Source: Ophthalmolycus amberensis
Lineage: Eukaryota; Chordata; Actinopteri; Perciformes; Zoarcidae
Length of the DNA: 64,000 nt
Assembly: GCA_024529925.1 (NCBI GenBank)
Contig: JAFEUB010001804.1
Span: forward strand, 1,339,001 to 1,403,000
Direction: 5' to 3'
The notes below the pieces were generated by a model. That model saw nothing but the letters and a program-made list of their open reading frames with translations. It had not been told where the DNA came from and made no database searches. The first letter of the stretch is position 1. Each line of letters begins with the position of its first letter. Positions 51,781 through 62,923 of the stretch are shown piece after piece. The position numbers were made by a program, and so were the translations under genes.

Positions 51781-51882
51781 ATGGATGTCATCCCCATGTG
51801 TAGCATCTTCCAGGAGCTCCAGATTGTGCACGACACCGGATACTTTTCCGCTTTACCGTCCCTGGAAGAGTACTGGCAGCAG
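51781..51882 (+). CDS. klf6: klf6 coding exon 1
   Basis: Encodes residues 1-34, from the ATG to the YWQQ that ends the conserved N-terminal segment. The donor is CAG|gtaacg and the exon ends in phase 0. The ATG sits in a favourable context (gtgaaATGG) and opens the family's conserved MDV N-terminus, which decides the start. Confidence 0.96.
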
Positions 51883-52436
51883 GTAACGACTTTATTCCCC
51901 TCCATCGAAACGCGAACAAAACAAAAAAAAGAAGCTTGACAGATCGTCCCGTGCGACTGTTTTACGTCGTAAAGTGCGAGGAATGTGGGTGATTTTGGGA
52001 AACTTGCTCTCTAGTGACAGCGGCGCGTGCGGTCCTGCGAAATGTCAAAGTTGTTTACGCAACTCCACGTTTGATTTAGTGCAACAGTTAATTCCCCGTT
52101 AAAAGTCGACTTGCGTGCTTTTTTTGAAGGGGAATGTGATGCAAGTTCCCTTAATGACACATCTCTGTAACATTCCAATGAGATGGGCTGTCATCGTGTT
52201 CCTGTGATTCAACATGACGCGTTGTGTCTTCAAACATTACAACACTATTCCGATGATAAGTTTGAAGTGACTTTGTGTGTTTAGCATTCTTAGTGACGTT
52301 TGCTGTTGAAAATACTGCTGCACATAGTCTCGGCTCGCGCTTGCAGGTTGTGGAGGCGCGTAAAAATAAAAACACGCCGTGTTGCAGATTTAGCGACTGA
52401 ATAGCGAGCCGTGCGTCTTTGCGCGTATCTCCTCCA

Positions 52437-52512
<76 letters not shown>

Positions 52513-55500
52513 AGAGTGACAGCCTGAGAGAGAGGGAGGGGGAGAGAATGATTTCTATTCCAATTTGGCTCGACAAAGCGGCCCCAGGATGGCAGACGCA
52601 ACAGTGCAGTTCTACACTGGACACCAGATCGAGGTTGAGAGTCGCCTCTTGCTCGGGTTTTTTTGGTTGAAATGAAATGAATTGGCAGCCCGCGTTCTAT
52701 CTCCCGGTCTATCAGATCTCTTCGGGCTCCGGGCCAAGTCGCCCTCAGGCATTTAAAGCTCGCCTGGGATGTATCCAGCTCTGCTGACGAGAAGCATTTG
52801 CCTCGAATGGCTTCTCTCCCATTACCAAATTACTACCACAACATTCTTCAGACAGAAAGTGTGTTCGTGATAAGGGCTTGGTGGAATCTGACACCATGCT
52901 CTATGGACGTGTTTAATCCATTATCATATTGCCATATGAATAATAGTATTGATACTTGTCCTTCTGTTATTTGAATGAAGTGTTTCTATGAAATGTACCA
53001 CGTTACCTCTGAGTCTGCACACTTCTTCTACAGAAAGTCATCTTTCTTCACTTAACTTTATGACTCATCCTCCATATTTATGGTGTGACCACTGGTACCA
53101 CTGGTGTGTTCAGTGGTTTCATAATGAAGCTTGCAATCTGCTTCATTAGGAAACCGTCACGGCCCTCATGTCTGGCCCCTGCTCGCTGACTGCAGTGGGT
53201 TGAGGAAGTGCTCTCTGGCTTCCTTTTCAAAAATAAAAAAAAAGGAAAATGAGCCCACAATCCACAGCGGCTCTTGCAGTATTCATGCCGGGGCTTTTTT
53301 TATGGACCCCCGTGAACCAGAGCTCCCTCCTCTCGGTCCCCGGTGTGCTATGTTATTTCTAGCGATGCCTCCGAATGCATTATTAAATCCACATTACGTT
53401 GAATAATTGATCGATTTAAAAGATCTACAAGCACTTCCCTAACCCAATGGGGGGGCTCTGTAGCATATGTAAATTTCATGACCGAACCTCCAGCACACAC
53501 CCATACACACGCACCCGCGCACATGTTCTCAGAAGGAAATGTGGCGCTTGTAATCTCCCCTGATATGGCCTCAGAGGGCACCCGTAGAGCGTCCACTGTC
53601 CTCTGCATAGGACATTGTGTCTTCCTGCAGGCAGGAAGGAAGCAGGGCCAGTGGTGTTCACAGTGTCACAGCGTTTCCCCCTCCTGCTGCTGCTGCTGCT
53701 AAGAATAAACACAGCGTAGCGTTTGTGTTTCCCGTGAAAAATCATCATCATTTTGGGGGGGGGGGTCCATTTAGAGACTTTCCTGTTTGAAGAGAAGCGT
53801 TTTGTTTACAGGCCTCAGGCCCTGTACGCCTATGAACTCACTCTCTCGTCTCCCCCCACGCAGACATGCCTGGAGCTGGAGAGGTACCTCCAGAGCGAGC
53901 CCTACGTCTCGGCCACGGAAATCAAGTTTGAGAGCCAGGGGGACCTGTGGAGCAAGCTAATGCTCGCCTGTGGGGACAAGTCGGACCCAAAGATCCCCCC
54001 CATCAAGGAGGAGGAGGACAATCAGGACGGCCTGCACATCGACGCCGGGGGCTTCAACTCCGACGCCAGCAGCGAGGCCTCGGACAGCTCCGAGGAGCTC
54101 TCCCCGACCCTCGACTTCTCCTCCGGCCCGTTGACGGACATTCTGGGAGACGCCGGCGAAGACCTGGGCTCCGCCATCATCAGCACGCCGCCGTCTTCGC
54201 CCGAGCTGGGCAAGGAAGGCTCTGCGTGGAACGGGACACAGACTGTGCTGCACTCACCCGGGAAAATTAGGACTGGGGGCATAGAGCGGGCCGCGGAGAG
54301 GTCGGGGCTGACCAGCGGGGAGGCGTCGCCGGACGGCAGGAGGCGGGTGCACAGGTGTCAGTTCAACGGGTGCAGGAAGGTGTACACCAAGAGCTCGCAC
54401 CTCAAAGCACACCAGCGCACGCACACAGGTAAAGACACTCGACAGTGAGATGTTGCTATCGCTGCCATGCAAATGTCATGAGTGCAAAGTCACCAGAGGG
54501 GTGGGGGGGGGGGGGATAACACTCCAACAGGTTATTCTGGAAAGTGAGATGAACTTAGGTATTGACAACGCTCCCACATACTTTGAATAGTTCGTCAGGA
54601 GGAATGCCCTCAACTGTGACCTAATTCACACAGAGGAACATGACTTCATGCAGGGGGGGGGGGGGCGAGAGACGGGAAGGGGGAGGGGGGGACGTCCTTT
54701 TGTGGCCGAGCGGCACCCAGAGGATGTGGATCCTGAAAACAAATCAACAGTTCTCAGGTTTCACCATGGGAACAGACCCAGAGACTCAGCCGTTTGCCGT
54801 CGCAGGCAGAAAAAATTGATGGGAATCTGACATTTGCAGTGTTTGCAGGGGGGGGGGTTCAAGTGTGAGCAGTTTCCCCAGTCACCTTCGACCTCTGCCA
54901 GCCTGTTTACAGATGTGCCGCCCATTAGCGGAGGAAGTCGCATTCCGAGCATCCCCGACTGACCATGTTAGCCGCGCGGTTCATGGCCTTCAGGACCATT
55001 AAGAACAGGCTCTGTTGCTCCTGCAGCTCGCGGCCGTTACATAAGCCGTCTACTCCTTAGAGCTGCATACCACAGCTCTCAAGACCCACAAGGCACGAGG
55101 TTGTTTTCCTCTGCAACTTACAGTAGTCGGCTCAATCTGCTCGAACTATCACACTCTTTGTCTGAAACCAGCTTTGTGAAACCTCTCGGATGAGTTGGAA
55201 TAAGTCCGAAACGGCTACAATTTCAGAATGTTTGATATTGTGACGTTTTGATTGATAGATCACAGTTTGGGCATTTGCCATAATGAAAGGGACGCAGAGA
55301 AAGTATTCTGTTGATAAGAAGGTTATTGGACGAAACACAATCATGTCTGTGAACCCATTGAACTGTCAGCAAACAGGTTTTGTGTGGGGACAAAAAAAGT
55401 GGCGGAGCTTGTGCAGAAATCTCTCAACAATGGTGTCTCTCTTGACAAACAATGCACTTCCTCATGAATGTTCATCTCGTTGGCAGGTGAAAAGCCCTAC

Positions 55501-56807
55501 AGGTGTTCATGGGAGGGCTGCGTGTGGCGCTTCGCACGAAGCGACGAACTCACCAGACACTTCAGGAAGCACACCGGAGCGAAGCCATTCAAATGCAGCC
55601 ACTGCGACAGGTGAGAGTCCTCAGGGCATTGGATGTTTATGATAGTTTACCCAAAATGCAAAAAAAAAATCTTTCGATTACAAGCAGCCGAGTAAGTCAA
55701 GAGTTTAAGGGGCTTTTTTGGTTTGATTTCATGCCTCCTTCAAAGGATTTAAAGAATATTAACTTCCAAACATCGCAGTGAATCCCCTTCTCCACTCGTT
55801 CACTGACAACAGAGCACCATTTATGCAAATGAGTTTATGGAAATGGAGGTTAGGTGGATGAGGGTCGAGGACGGACTGATGGAACGGTGTCGAGGTCAAG
55901 GGGTTGGCTGAAAAGAGATTTCGGCACAAAGGGTCGAATGGGGATCGCTGATGGGTAGACGGCAGAAGGTGTCGTGACGGGTGCAGCATTTCAATGAGCC
56001 ATCGGCGCTTTACAAGAACCACCTGGGGGACGATAATGACAGATAATGGCGTGAGACAAACCTGTACAGGTCGTTACAGGAAACAGGATGAGAGCGAAGC
56101 ACGGGCTCTGTCCTCGAACCCTCCACGTCAACGGTCCATGTCCTCCTAGTCGGAGACATCGGACGTCTAAAGACGGCTATTTTCAACCACCGGTGGGCCG
56201 CAGAGCGCCATCTAGAGGGCCGAGAAGGAGGTTCTGCCAAATAGCAATTTAAATTATTTTTTATTAGTTTACTTCCAAAGATATCTTTTTTTATCTAAAT
56301 GTCCAGAATTCACATAAATAAATAAAAAAAACAGTTATGTTTTTAATATCACAATACAGACAAATGTGTTTTGCCTCTGTTAGCTCACTCGCTAGCTAGC
56401 TGGCTCCAAGTGATGTTGGAGAAAACCCTGGACCAGTAAAAGCTACAAAGCATGTTGTGAGGAAATATGAATACGTAAGTGGTATTTGTACTTACAGAGA
56501 GGCATAAAACATATTTACAGCCCAGTTTCTTTTCTCTCTTTCATTTTGAAAGACGGTCCTCAGAAATATTTAACAATTAGAAGTGAGCCCCTGATGTCAG
56601 AAGTCTCCTTGTAGGGCGAAAAGAACAAACACGGACAGCCTTCCGTCACGTAGCAGAAGTTATAACACGTTGATTTACTGTGTTCTATGAACTGTGCATC
56701 TGGATACAAGACAACAACGCCGATCTAAATCTTCTCTCTGTTTTCCCCTCCTCAGGTGTTTCTCCCGCTCTGACCACCTGGCGCTGCACATGAAGAGGCA
56801 CATCTAA
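51781..56807 (+). CDS. klf6: Kruppel-like factor 6, four coding exons (join 51781-51882, 53864-54428, 55487-55610, 56756-56807)
   Basis: Nuclear zinc-finger transcription factor; the family binds GC-box/CACCC DNA. The joined exons total 843 nt, or 280 residues plus TAA; human KLF6 is 283. Residues 1-41 (MDVIPMCSIFQELQ...YWQQTCLELER) form the N-terminal activation segment shared by KLF6 and KLF7. Residues 99-115 are serine/acidic (SDASSEASDSSEELSP), 142-149 are TPPSSPEL, and DGRRRVHR lies just before the fingers. Three C2H2 fingers follow: C199/C204/H217/H221, C229/C234/H247/H251 and C259/C262/H275/H279, with TGEKPY- and TGAKPF-type linkers. PMCSIF and the 'SEPYVSATEIKFESQGDLW' stretch indicate KLF6, not KLF7. 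All introns are GT-AG; phases are 0, 1 and 2. The start ATG has G at -3 and +4. Residue 235 in finger 2 is Val, where human KLF6 has Glu. Teleosts often carry klf6a and klf6b; I cannot say which this is. Confidence 0.97.
51883..53863 (+). other. klf6: klf6 intron 1
   Basis: A 1,981-bp GT-AG intron. It contains a compound (CT)n(CA)n microsatellite at 52439-52508, a (CTG)n run at 53684-53700, an 11-base G run at 53755-53765 and otherwise unremarkable AT-moderate sequence. No additional exon was recognised. Confidence 0.93.
52439..52508. repeat. Compound (CT)n(CA)n microsatellite in klf6 intron 1
   Basis: About 39 bp of CT followed by about 31 bp of CA. Confidence 0.97.
53864..54428 (+). CDS. 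klf6: klf6 coding exon 2 (activation region and zinc finger 1)
   Basis: Encodes residues 35-222 plus one base of Gly223. It carries the rest of the activation region, the serine/acidic stretch, the TPPSSPEL motif and the whole first zinc finger. The acceptor is ccccccacgcag|ACA and the donor ACAG|gtaaag. The reading frame stays open about 110 nt upstream of the acceptor, but that sequence resembles no KLF and is intronic. The exon is strongly GC-rich compared with the surrounding introns. Confidence 0.97.
54429..55486 (+). other. klf6: klf6 intron 2
   Basis: A 1,058-bp GT-AG intron that interrupts the Gly codon after finger 1. It has two 13-base G runs (54503-54515 and 54653-54665) and further G-rich sequence to about 54690. 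If unspliced, translation would add only KDTRQ after finger 1 before a TGA at 54446-54448. Confidence 0.93.
55487..55610 (+). CDS. klf6: klf6 coding exon 3 (zinc finger 2, start of finger 3)
   Basis: Completes Gly223 and encodes EKPYRCSWEGC onward through CSHCD plus two bases of Arg264. The acceptor is ttggcag|GTGAA and the donor GACAG|gtgaga. It holds the whole of finger 2, including the RSDELTR recognition helix. Codon 235 is GTG (Val), between the second cysteine and the conserved Trp. Confidence 0.97.
55611..56755 (+). other. klf6: klf6 intron 3
   Basis: A 1,145-bp GT-AG intron inside the Arg264 codon. It is AT-rich in its second half (56240-56360), with a short inverted motif gctagctagctggct near 56391. 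No repeat family or further exon was recognised. Confidence 0.92.
56756..56807 (+). CDS. klf6: klf6 coding exon 4 (end of zinc finger 3 and stop)
   Basis: Encodes the end of Arg264, then CFSRSDHLALHMKRHI and TAA. The acceptor is preceded by a pyrimidine-rich tract (ttttcccctcctcag). The final residue is Ile, where human KLF6 ends in Leu. Confidence 0.97.
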
Positions 56808-56867
56808 GATGGCCTCCGCGTCGAGATCTCTGAGGGATGATTCTGGTTGATTTGTCCTGACCTGTGC

Positions 56868-56891
56868 GGGGGGGGGGGGGGGGGGGGGGGG
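56868..56891 (+). repeat. Poly(G)24 in klf6 3' UTR
   Basis: An uninterrupted run of 24 G residues starting 60 nt after the stop codon. It is prone to sequencing error, so the true length may differ. Confidence 0.9.
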
Positions 56892-58046
56892 ATCAGTGAG
56901 GCCGGTGTGTGTCCTGGGAGCGTTAAACGGGGGCACCGCCACGTTCCAGTCGGTGGAAAAAAGATGAAGCAAACGCAGGCTATTATTTGCACCATACTTA
57001 GTGCCTCCAACACCTCGCTGTGGAGATGGCTCTTGAAAGGCTTTTACGGAGGATCGGGGTGGGCGTGGGCGGGGGGGGTGGGGGAGAGAAAGAAATGTTT
57101 AAAAAAAAAAAAAACGGGGAGAAATTTGGTCTGGAGTAGACGGGAAGAGACTCTTCTGTATGGTGTTCAGCGCTTTTTTCCTGGAGGATTATGGGACTCC
57201 TGCGGGTGTGCCGCTCCTCCAATGACAGTGTGTTTGCCTGTACGCATGGGGGACTGTGAGTGCCTGAGACTGGATGCCTGTGCCGGCTTTTATGGAGCAG
57301 ATGGAGCTTGCATTGCGGAACGGCGAGTGAATGACACGAAGGGGGGTTTGATGATGTTACGCGAGGGGGTTTTTCGGGGGGATTCTTGTGGTCTCACTGA
57401 GAACGAATGCAAGCAACAACAACAACAAAAAATAGGTTTCTGTCCGTGCTGTTTGAGTCTATTGGCTGTGGAGGGGAGGAGGGGCCTGTTTTTTGTTGTT
57501 TTGCGGGGCTGATTTTGCGGGAGAGAGCGCGCCCCCTCTCTGCCCGGAGGTGGAACTACAGCTCCCTATTTCGAAAACACGGGAGGTTGTTTTGTTTAGT
57601 GCAGCTATTAAATGTGCAATGTATTACGTAGCCTGTCTCGAAAACATACACGCTATAAAGCTCATCTTGTTGTCCATTGTGTAAGCTCTGTATCTTAAAA
57701 AGACAAAACTACAAAAAAAAAAACGGTTATTGCCATTATAACAGAAGTTGCATGGGATCTGGGGATGTGTTGCTCACCTGTTTGGGAAAACAAAGTTTCA
57801 TTTGAGAGCAGCTACCTTCATAATACTCAATATCGTAGTATACAATATTACAAAACACATAAGGCAGTCATTGTTTTTGAATACTTTTCTTGATAAATTG
57901 GGGATACCACTATTGCTTGGCAACTTTCTTAATCTTGGGATTTTCTTTTTTTTCTTCACTTTTGCTCTTCTCTTTTGTTCTATCTGTGAATGCACTGTTG
58001 ACCTTACTGATGCCTTATGTAAGTGGCCTTGTCCTGTTAGATAGAT

Positions 58047-58074
58047 CTCTCTCTCACACACACACACACACACA
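58047..58074. repeat. Short (CT)n(CA)n in klf6 3' UTR
   Basis: CTCTCTCTC followed by about ten CA units. Confidence 0.93.
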
Positions 58075-59306
58075 TCTGGAGGGTTGCGGATGCACCAGTA
58101 GTGCATTATTGAATTGCTTTATAAAGGCTCTGATCCATGCAGTCACACCTTTGCCCTTTTGTCTGGCAACTGACTCCTCTAAACTCCTGAATAATAATAC
58201 AGAAAACGACTAAATATCAGCTTCATAGTGACTGCCATTTTTACATCTCCGCGCATTCTCTGTTGAACATATCGTTAACTATATCACAACTAAATCATAT
58301 TTCCCCCCCAAAAAAGTGACCCCAGGTCTGAGACAGAATCTTGGACCACTTGAAAAAGCAACTCAAGTTTTGTAAAGGTTTACTACTATGTAGTACAAGG
58401 TGGCGCGGATACACTTCAGATTGACTGTAACTTGCTGTCAAAGGTACAGAGTCTTGGAAATATGTTCTCATGAAAACGTGGCACGCTCAGCCGCCAATTA
58501 GGATTTTACTGCAAAGAAAACATTTCCGCTGGGGGCCATTTATATGTTGATGTGTCAAAAAGGTATAGTCTTTAAAGAAAAGTGTGGGATCCTGAAGAAA
58601 TAATGACGACATTCTCAATCATGAGTCTGTTTTTGATGTTGTGTGTTTTGGTGAGTCTCGCCCTCGGGGTGAGTCGGTGTCTTTACTCAGCCCCGGTTGA
58701 CACAAGCCCGTGATCTGACTAAACGGTACCCTAGAAACCGGTCCAGCCAGTTCAGCTGAGCGGTGCTGCAGGTCTCGAGGTGTCCGTCTGTGTCTGCAGC
58801 TGAACTGAGACGACACCAGTCTGTACCAGCTTCACTATATGCATGTTTTAACTTTAGTTACTGTACACGACTTCAACGCACTCCTCCGTGGGTTGATGGA
58901 ATTCTCCAGAGAGTTTATCGAACTCCCCTCGGTTTCACAGTTGGATGAACTCCATCACCGTTTTCCCCATTTCTAACCAACGTTTTTTGGAGCCACTGTG
59001 TTTTTAATGGTTAAAGTTTTGTTGAAAAAGTACGACTTATGAAAGCGTTGACAAAGATCTTATCTGCTTTAAGGGTATGGCTTGTTTAAGTGGTCATGAA
59101 ACCTGTTGTCTCTCACTCATTCGTCAACCTCGCAGCTGTACAGGTGAACCCGGTCCACATTAAAGGAAGTCCATACACTGAGAAATGTCAAAAAAAAATG
59201 CAAAGATATGTACAGTGTAAACTAAGAGAATTTTGTAAGGAAGCTTCTATTTTGAAAGGGTATGGGACCAAAAACAAGTGCAGTGTGTTGTTTCTAAAGA
59301 TGAACC

Positions 59307-59312
59307 AATAAA
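59307..59312 (+). terminator. klf6: Candidate klf6 polyadenylation signal
   Basis: A canonical AATAAA (ccAATAAAgacg), the first seen after the klf6 stop codon. It is followed about 60-85 nt later by a GT-rich stretch (catctttgtttttgattgg) that could serve as a downstream element. The exact cleavage site is not determinable. Confidence 0.65.
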
Positions 59313-60275
59313 GACGAGAGGCCGAAGCATTATTGTAAAACAGACAAACTCCATTCTCCCTCATCTGCTTCTGTAACATCTTTGTTTTTGATTGGAGGAA
59401 GGTAGAGCAAATGTATGTTTTAAAAAGGCATCAATTGCGTATACACCTGTGGCCTATCATCTTTCAAGAAAAAAAAACATTAAAAAAATTTAAAAAAAAT
59501 TTACTTTTCAGACGTGAATTGTTCTGGACACTTGAATTGTCATAATTTTTGCATTATTTTGCTCGCTAAGTATTATGTGTTGTTTCATTTGCCATGTGAT
59601 GTCTTTCTCTCAACTTTTCAAAGACGCCCTATCTTTAGCCAGAGAATCTTTATCGGATAAACATGGAGATGAAAATATGAGGCTCTATTTTTGTTTGTTT
59701 TATGGCATAACAAGATTTTTTCATTTGAAATTGTTTTGTCAAATAGTTTCTGTATGAATGTATTTTTTATTGGAAAATCGATAAAAAGAATTTATTGGCT
59801 CTACATGTGTTTTTTGTTTCCTTTTGTTCCCTGCATCACTCCCGGGACGGGAAGTCTCTGTTTATGGGATATTCAGTAGATTCCCAAAGGAGGAATTATC
59901 TCTGTTACCCCTGTTCCCATATAAGTCAAAGGTCAGGGTCAAGTACAGATCTGCACTTTACTGGCAGGAATTCAGAGACTGGAACCAGGGCCAGAAACTT
60001 ATAGTAAATTACATATGTGACTCTATTCGAAAACCTTTATGCTAAAGATTATTCTGGTTCATCACAAATTGCTCGTATATCAAAAAAGTCCGTGTCTCAA
60101 TACTTTCAAACTTCCCAGCCCCAAGCCCGTTGATTTCTACTAAATATGTAGTCCCAAAACAGCTGGACACCGTTGTCGGGAACTATTTTCAGTGGTGGAT
60201 TAATCCACACTTGGTGCCCTAGTGAATATTTGTGGCAGCAGGACGGTGTTTGTTGTATGGAGTCAAAATAGACTA

Positions 60276-60277
<2 letters not shown>

Positions 60278-60320
<43 letters not shown>
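60278..60320. repeat. (GT)n microsatellite
   Basis: GT array of about 43 bp, ending CGTGTGG. Confidence 0.96.
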
Positions 60321-60325
<5 letters not shown>

Positions 60326-62831
60326 GGTAATGAAGGAACATGTCACCAGTCCGACGGTGTGGCTCATTGATGTGTTTTTAATGGAGTTCAATGGCACAGA
60401 GCAGAAAGATTTATCAGGCTTTGATACACACACAATTACTTGTTAGCGCTCGATCCGCTAGGATTCTAGCCTCGGCAAAGTTCTGTCGGATGTAATTTAT
60501 ATACTATATTATAATAGTAATTGTTTTCACAAACGCATCAATAATGTGATGAAGTTACTAGAAATTATGGGAGAAAAACTAAATAGCAGAATCTGAAACC
60601 TTTACGATGTCCCGCTCCAATGTACACTCTTTATATATTCTTTTATAATGCGCATTGATTTACACTATTTACTGCTGCTGCACGTCTCCAATCCAAACGT
60701 ACCCATTTGCTTTTTATTGCTTAAAATACAACTACCATAATGTATAACTTGTAGCTTACTATATTATAGGCTTTAGGTGGAACCATGTCGTAAACGACAT
60801 ACTTAATATCTCTGAGACGCTGCACGCAATGTAATCCAGGCCTCCAACGGCAGCATCTTTTTCAGAGACTTTGTAAAACAAATCCATAACAATCAATCCA
60901 ATGTTTTCTGTGTTTATTTAGCCCTTTTTATTGTGTCTTCTCGTGGTTATTATCGTTGTTGGCCGTCCACTAGCAATGCCGTGGGTTGAGTCTGTCGACC
61001 AATCGGAGGCTGTGTTCCTAACTGTGTGGCAGCTCTGATCTCAGAATCATTTAGGTAATGGAATAACGTGAAAGTAAACAATGACCTTATATGGTAGTAA
61101 TGTGTAATATGGGAACTACAGTATGGCTGTTGTGGCAGTCGGAGGAATAAATGCTCAGAAATCTTGTTGGTTTTATTTTGATACCTCTTAGGTTTCATCA
61201 AAATCACATTTTGGAAAAGTTGTGAGCAGAAAAGTCTTTATTCAAAGCATTATATAAACCTAATTGTTCTGTCTTTGTGGTCCTTGTGTTGGAAGATACA
61301 TTCATTTCATCTTTTCATGAGATTTGTTGAAAATAAGAAAAACACAGAAGCTGATGGCCTAAGCCGTGAATATAAGACCCACCTTGTAATAAACTGGAAT
61401 CATCCACTAAGTAAAGTCATCCCATGATCCAAACCTCCCTATAGAATCATCTGGGATATTTAAGGTATGTAAATATCTGGCAGCAATCAGAATATTCAGT
61501 TTATTCTTCCAGATATATTCACCATCAGGACGTTGATGTGAAGCTATATCCCAAATTCGACAAAAGAGCAACGACGTGAGCCGTTCGGTGGAATGTGCAT
61601 TGTGAGGACAATCTGTTCCTCCTGCTCCAGCCAAGAGCAGCGACTTTTCATCTTACTCTCCAAGAAATTTATGCAAATTAAGTTGTGCCGCAAACAAATC
61701 CCCGATAAGAGCTTCCGCACTACACAGACAAATAGCCTCTTCATCTCCGAGTGCAGGCACAAAGTGCTTCAGCTTTGACGTTGCTGCTCCACAGAGCCTG
61801 CCACGCTCCGTGCCCCAAAGCCCCTGAATAATTGAAGCACTCTCAAGAGATATTTATTGGTGTTTTAATTCAAATTACCAGAACTAAAAACTGTGCAATA
61901 TAATAAAATAAACAAGTAAAGAAAGGAGATAAGTCAAGTGGGGGGGATTAAATAAAGGACATATCATATTTCCTCAAGCTGATACTTCTGGATGGAGAGC
62001 TTCTCATTCCCTGAGTAAACTTCCTGGTGACAAGAAATCTTCTACAAGGCCAAAAAATGTTCATGCAGTCTGTCGAAGGATCTCCTCACATGACCTGCAA
62101 TAATTTTGGGGAGTGGGTTTTGAAAGATATTGTGGAATTGGGGACAGTCTTGATTTGTATTGCCGCACTGTCAATTATCCCGTGGACACAATAACAGCAT
62201 TTATATCAATTAAATATGCATGACCGCGATAGCTATTAGACTTCCCACTGTGTTCACAATTAGAGACGAGCATGGTGCTCTGGCTTCAGACAATTAAGTG
62301 GTAAAAGTGGATCCTTTTCCCCACAGAGAACTTGAATGTGGGGGAATTTTGGGAAGAATGTTTGACAAGTGTATGTAAAGAAATACACCCCATCCTCTGT
62401 CTTGTGTTACATGGGCATGCATTGAAGTGTAGTGAGAGATAGTTACGCTAAAGCTGTTGTAATGGCTAGCTTTGTCAAGATATACTTTTGGATATATTTC
62501 TAGATGTTGTATTTTTATTATAAGAACCATCAGACTATAGTCGTAGTCACAACTATACAGACTACAGACAGGGAGCATGCATTGCATAACTATGCAAATC
62601 CTTGCAGGTATCACAGCTCAAATCTTCATAGTTTTTGTACACAAATTAGTTATTGAAACACCCAAATTAAGTCTGAGTTCAGTTGGAGATTTGTAAAAAT
62701 ATTTACTGAGATGGCCAACAGAGAGAGACTCTGGCGATTAGACAATTAGACGTAGCGTCTTCTTTAAAGGTGCTCAATACGGAGTTCCGTCGCTCTCAAC
62801 ATGGCCGCAGCTGAACCGGCGGCTGACAGCT

Positions 62832-62923
62832 AACGGCACTAACAGTGCAAACAACGGCACTAACAGTGCTAACGGCACTAACAGTGCAAACAACGGCAAA
62901 CGGCGCTGACAGAGCCAACGGCG
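62832..62923. repeat. Small degenerate tandem repeat, 18-21 bp period
   Basis: AACGGCACTAACAGTGC occurs three times (62832, 62853, 62871), followed by diverged copies (AACGGCAAACGGCGCTGAC). Confidence 0.85.

Larger units (their letters stand above)
56808..59330 (+). other. klf6: klf6 3' UTR
   Basis: A long untranslated tail of about 2.5 kb; mammalian KLF6 also has a multi-kilobase 3' UTR. It carries a 24-base G run 60 nt after the stop codon, a short (CT)n(CA)n array at 58047-58074 and an early weak ATTAAA near 57607. It ends at the AATAAA at 59307-59312. An open frame of 221 codons across 56847-57512 is a by-product of G-rich sequence and resembles nothing. Confidence 0.75.

Noticed and set aside
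53753..53863. N-terminal extension of klf6 exon 2 as a separate start
   Set aside because: The sequence before the acceptor at 53863 resembles no KLF and includes a G run and a pyrimidine tract typical of intron ends. Exon 1 supplies the conserved N-terminus.
51781..56807. Assignment as klf7
   Set aside because: PMCSIF at the N-terminus, the SEPYVSATEIKFESQ region and the SDASSEASDSSEELSP stretch are KLF6 features. KLF7 lacks them.
56847..57512. 221-codon open frame after klf6
   Set aside because: It lies in the klf6 3' UTR, starts at the poly(G) run, and its Gly/Cys/Arg-rich translation has no domain.
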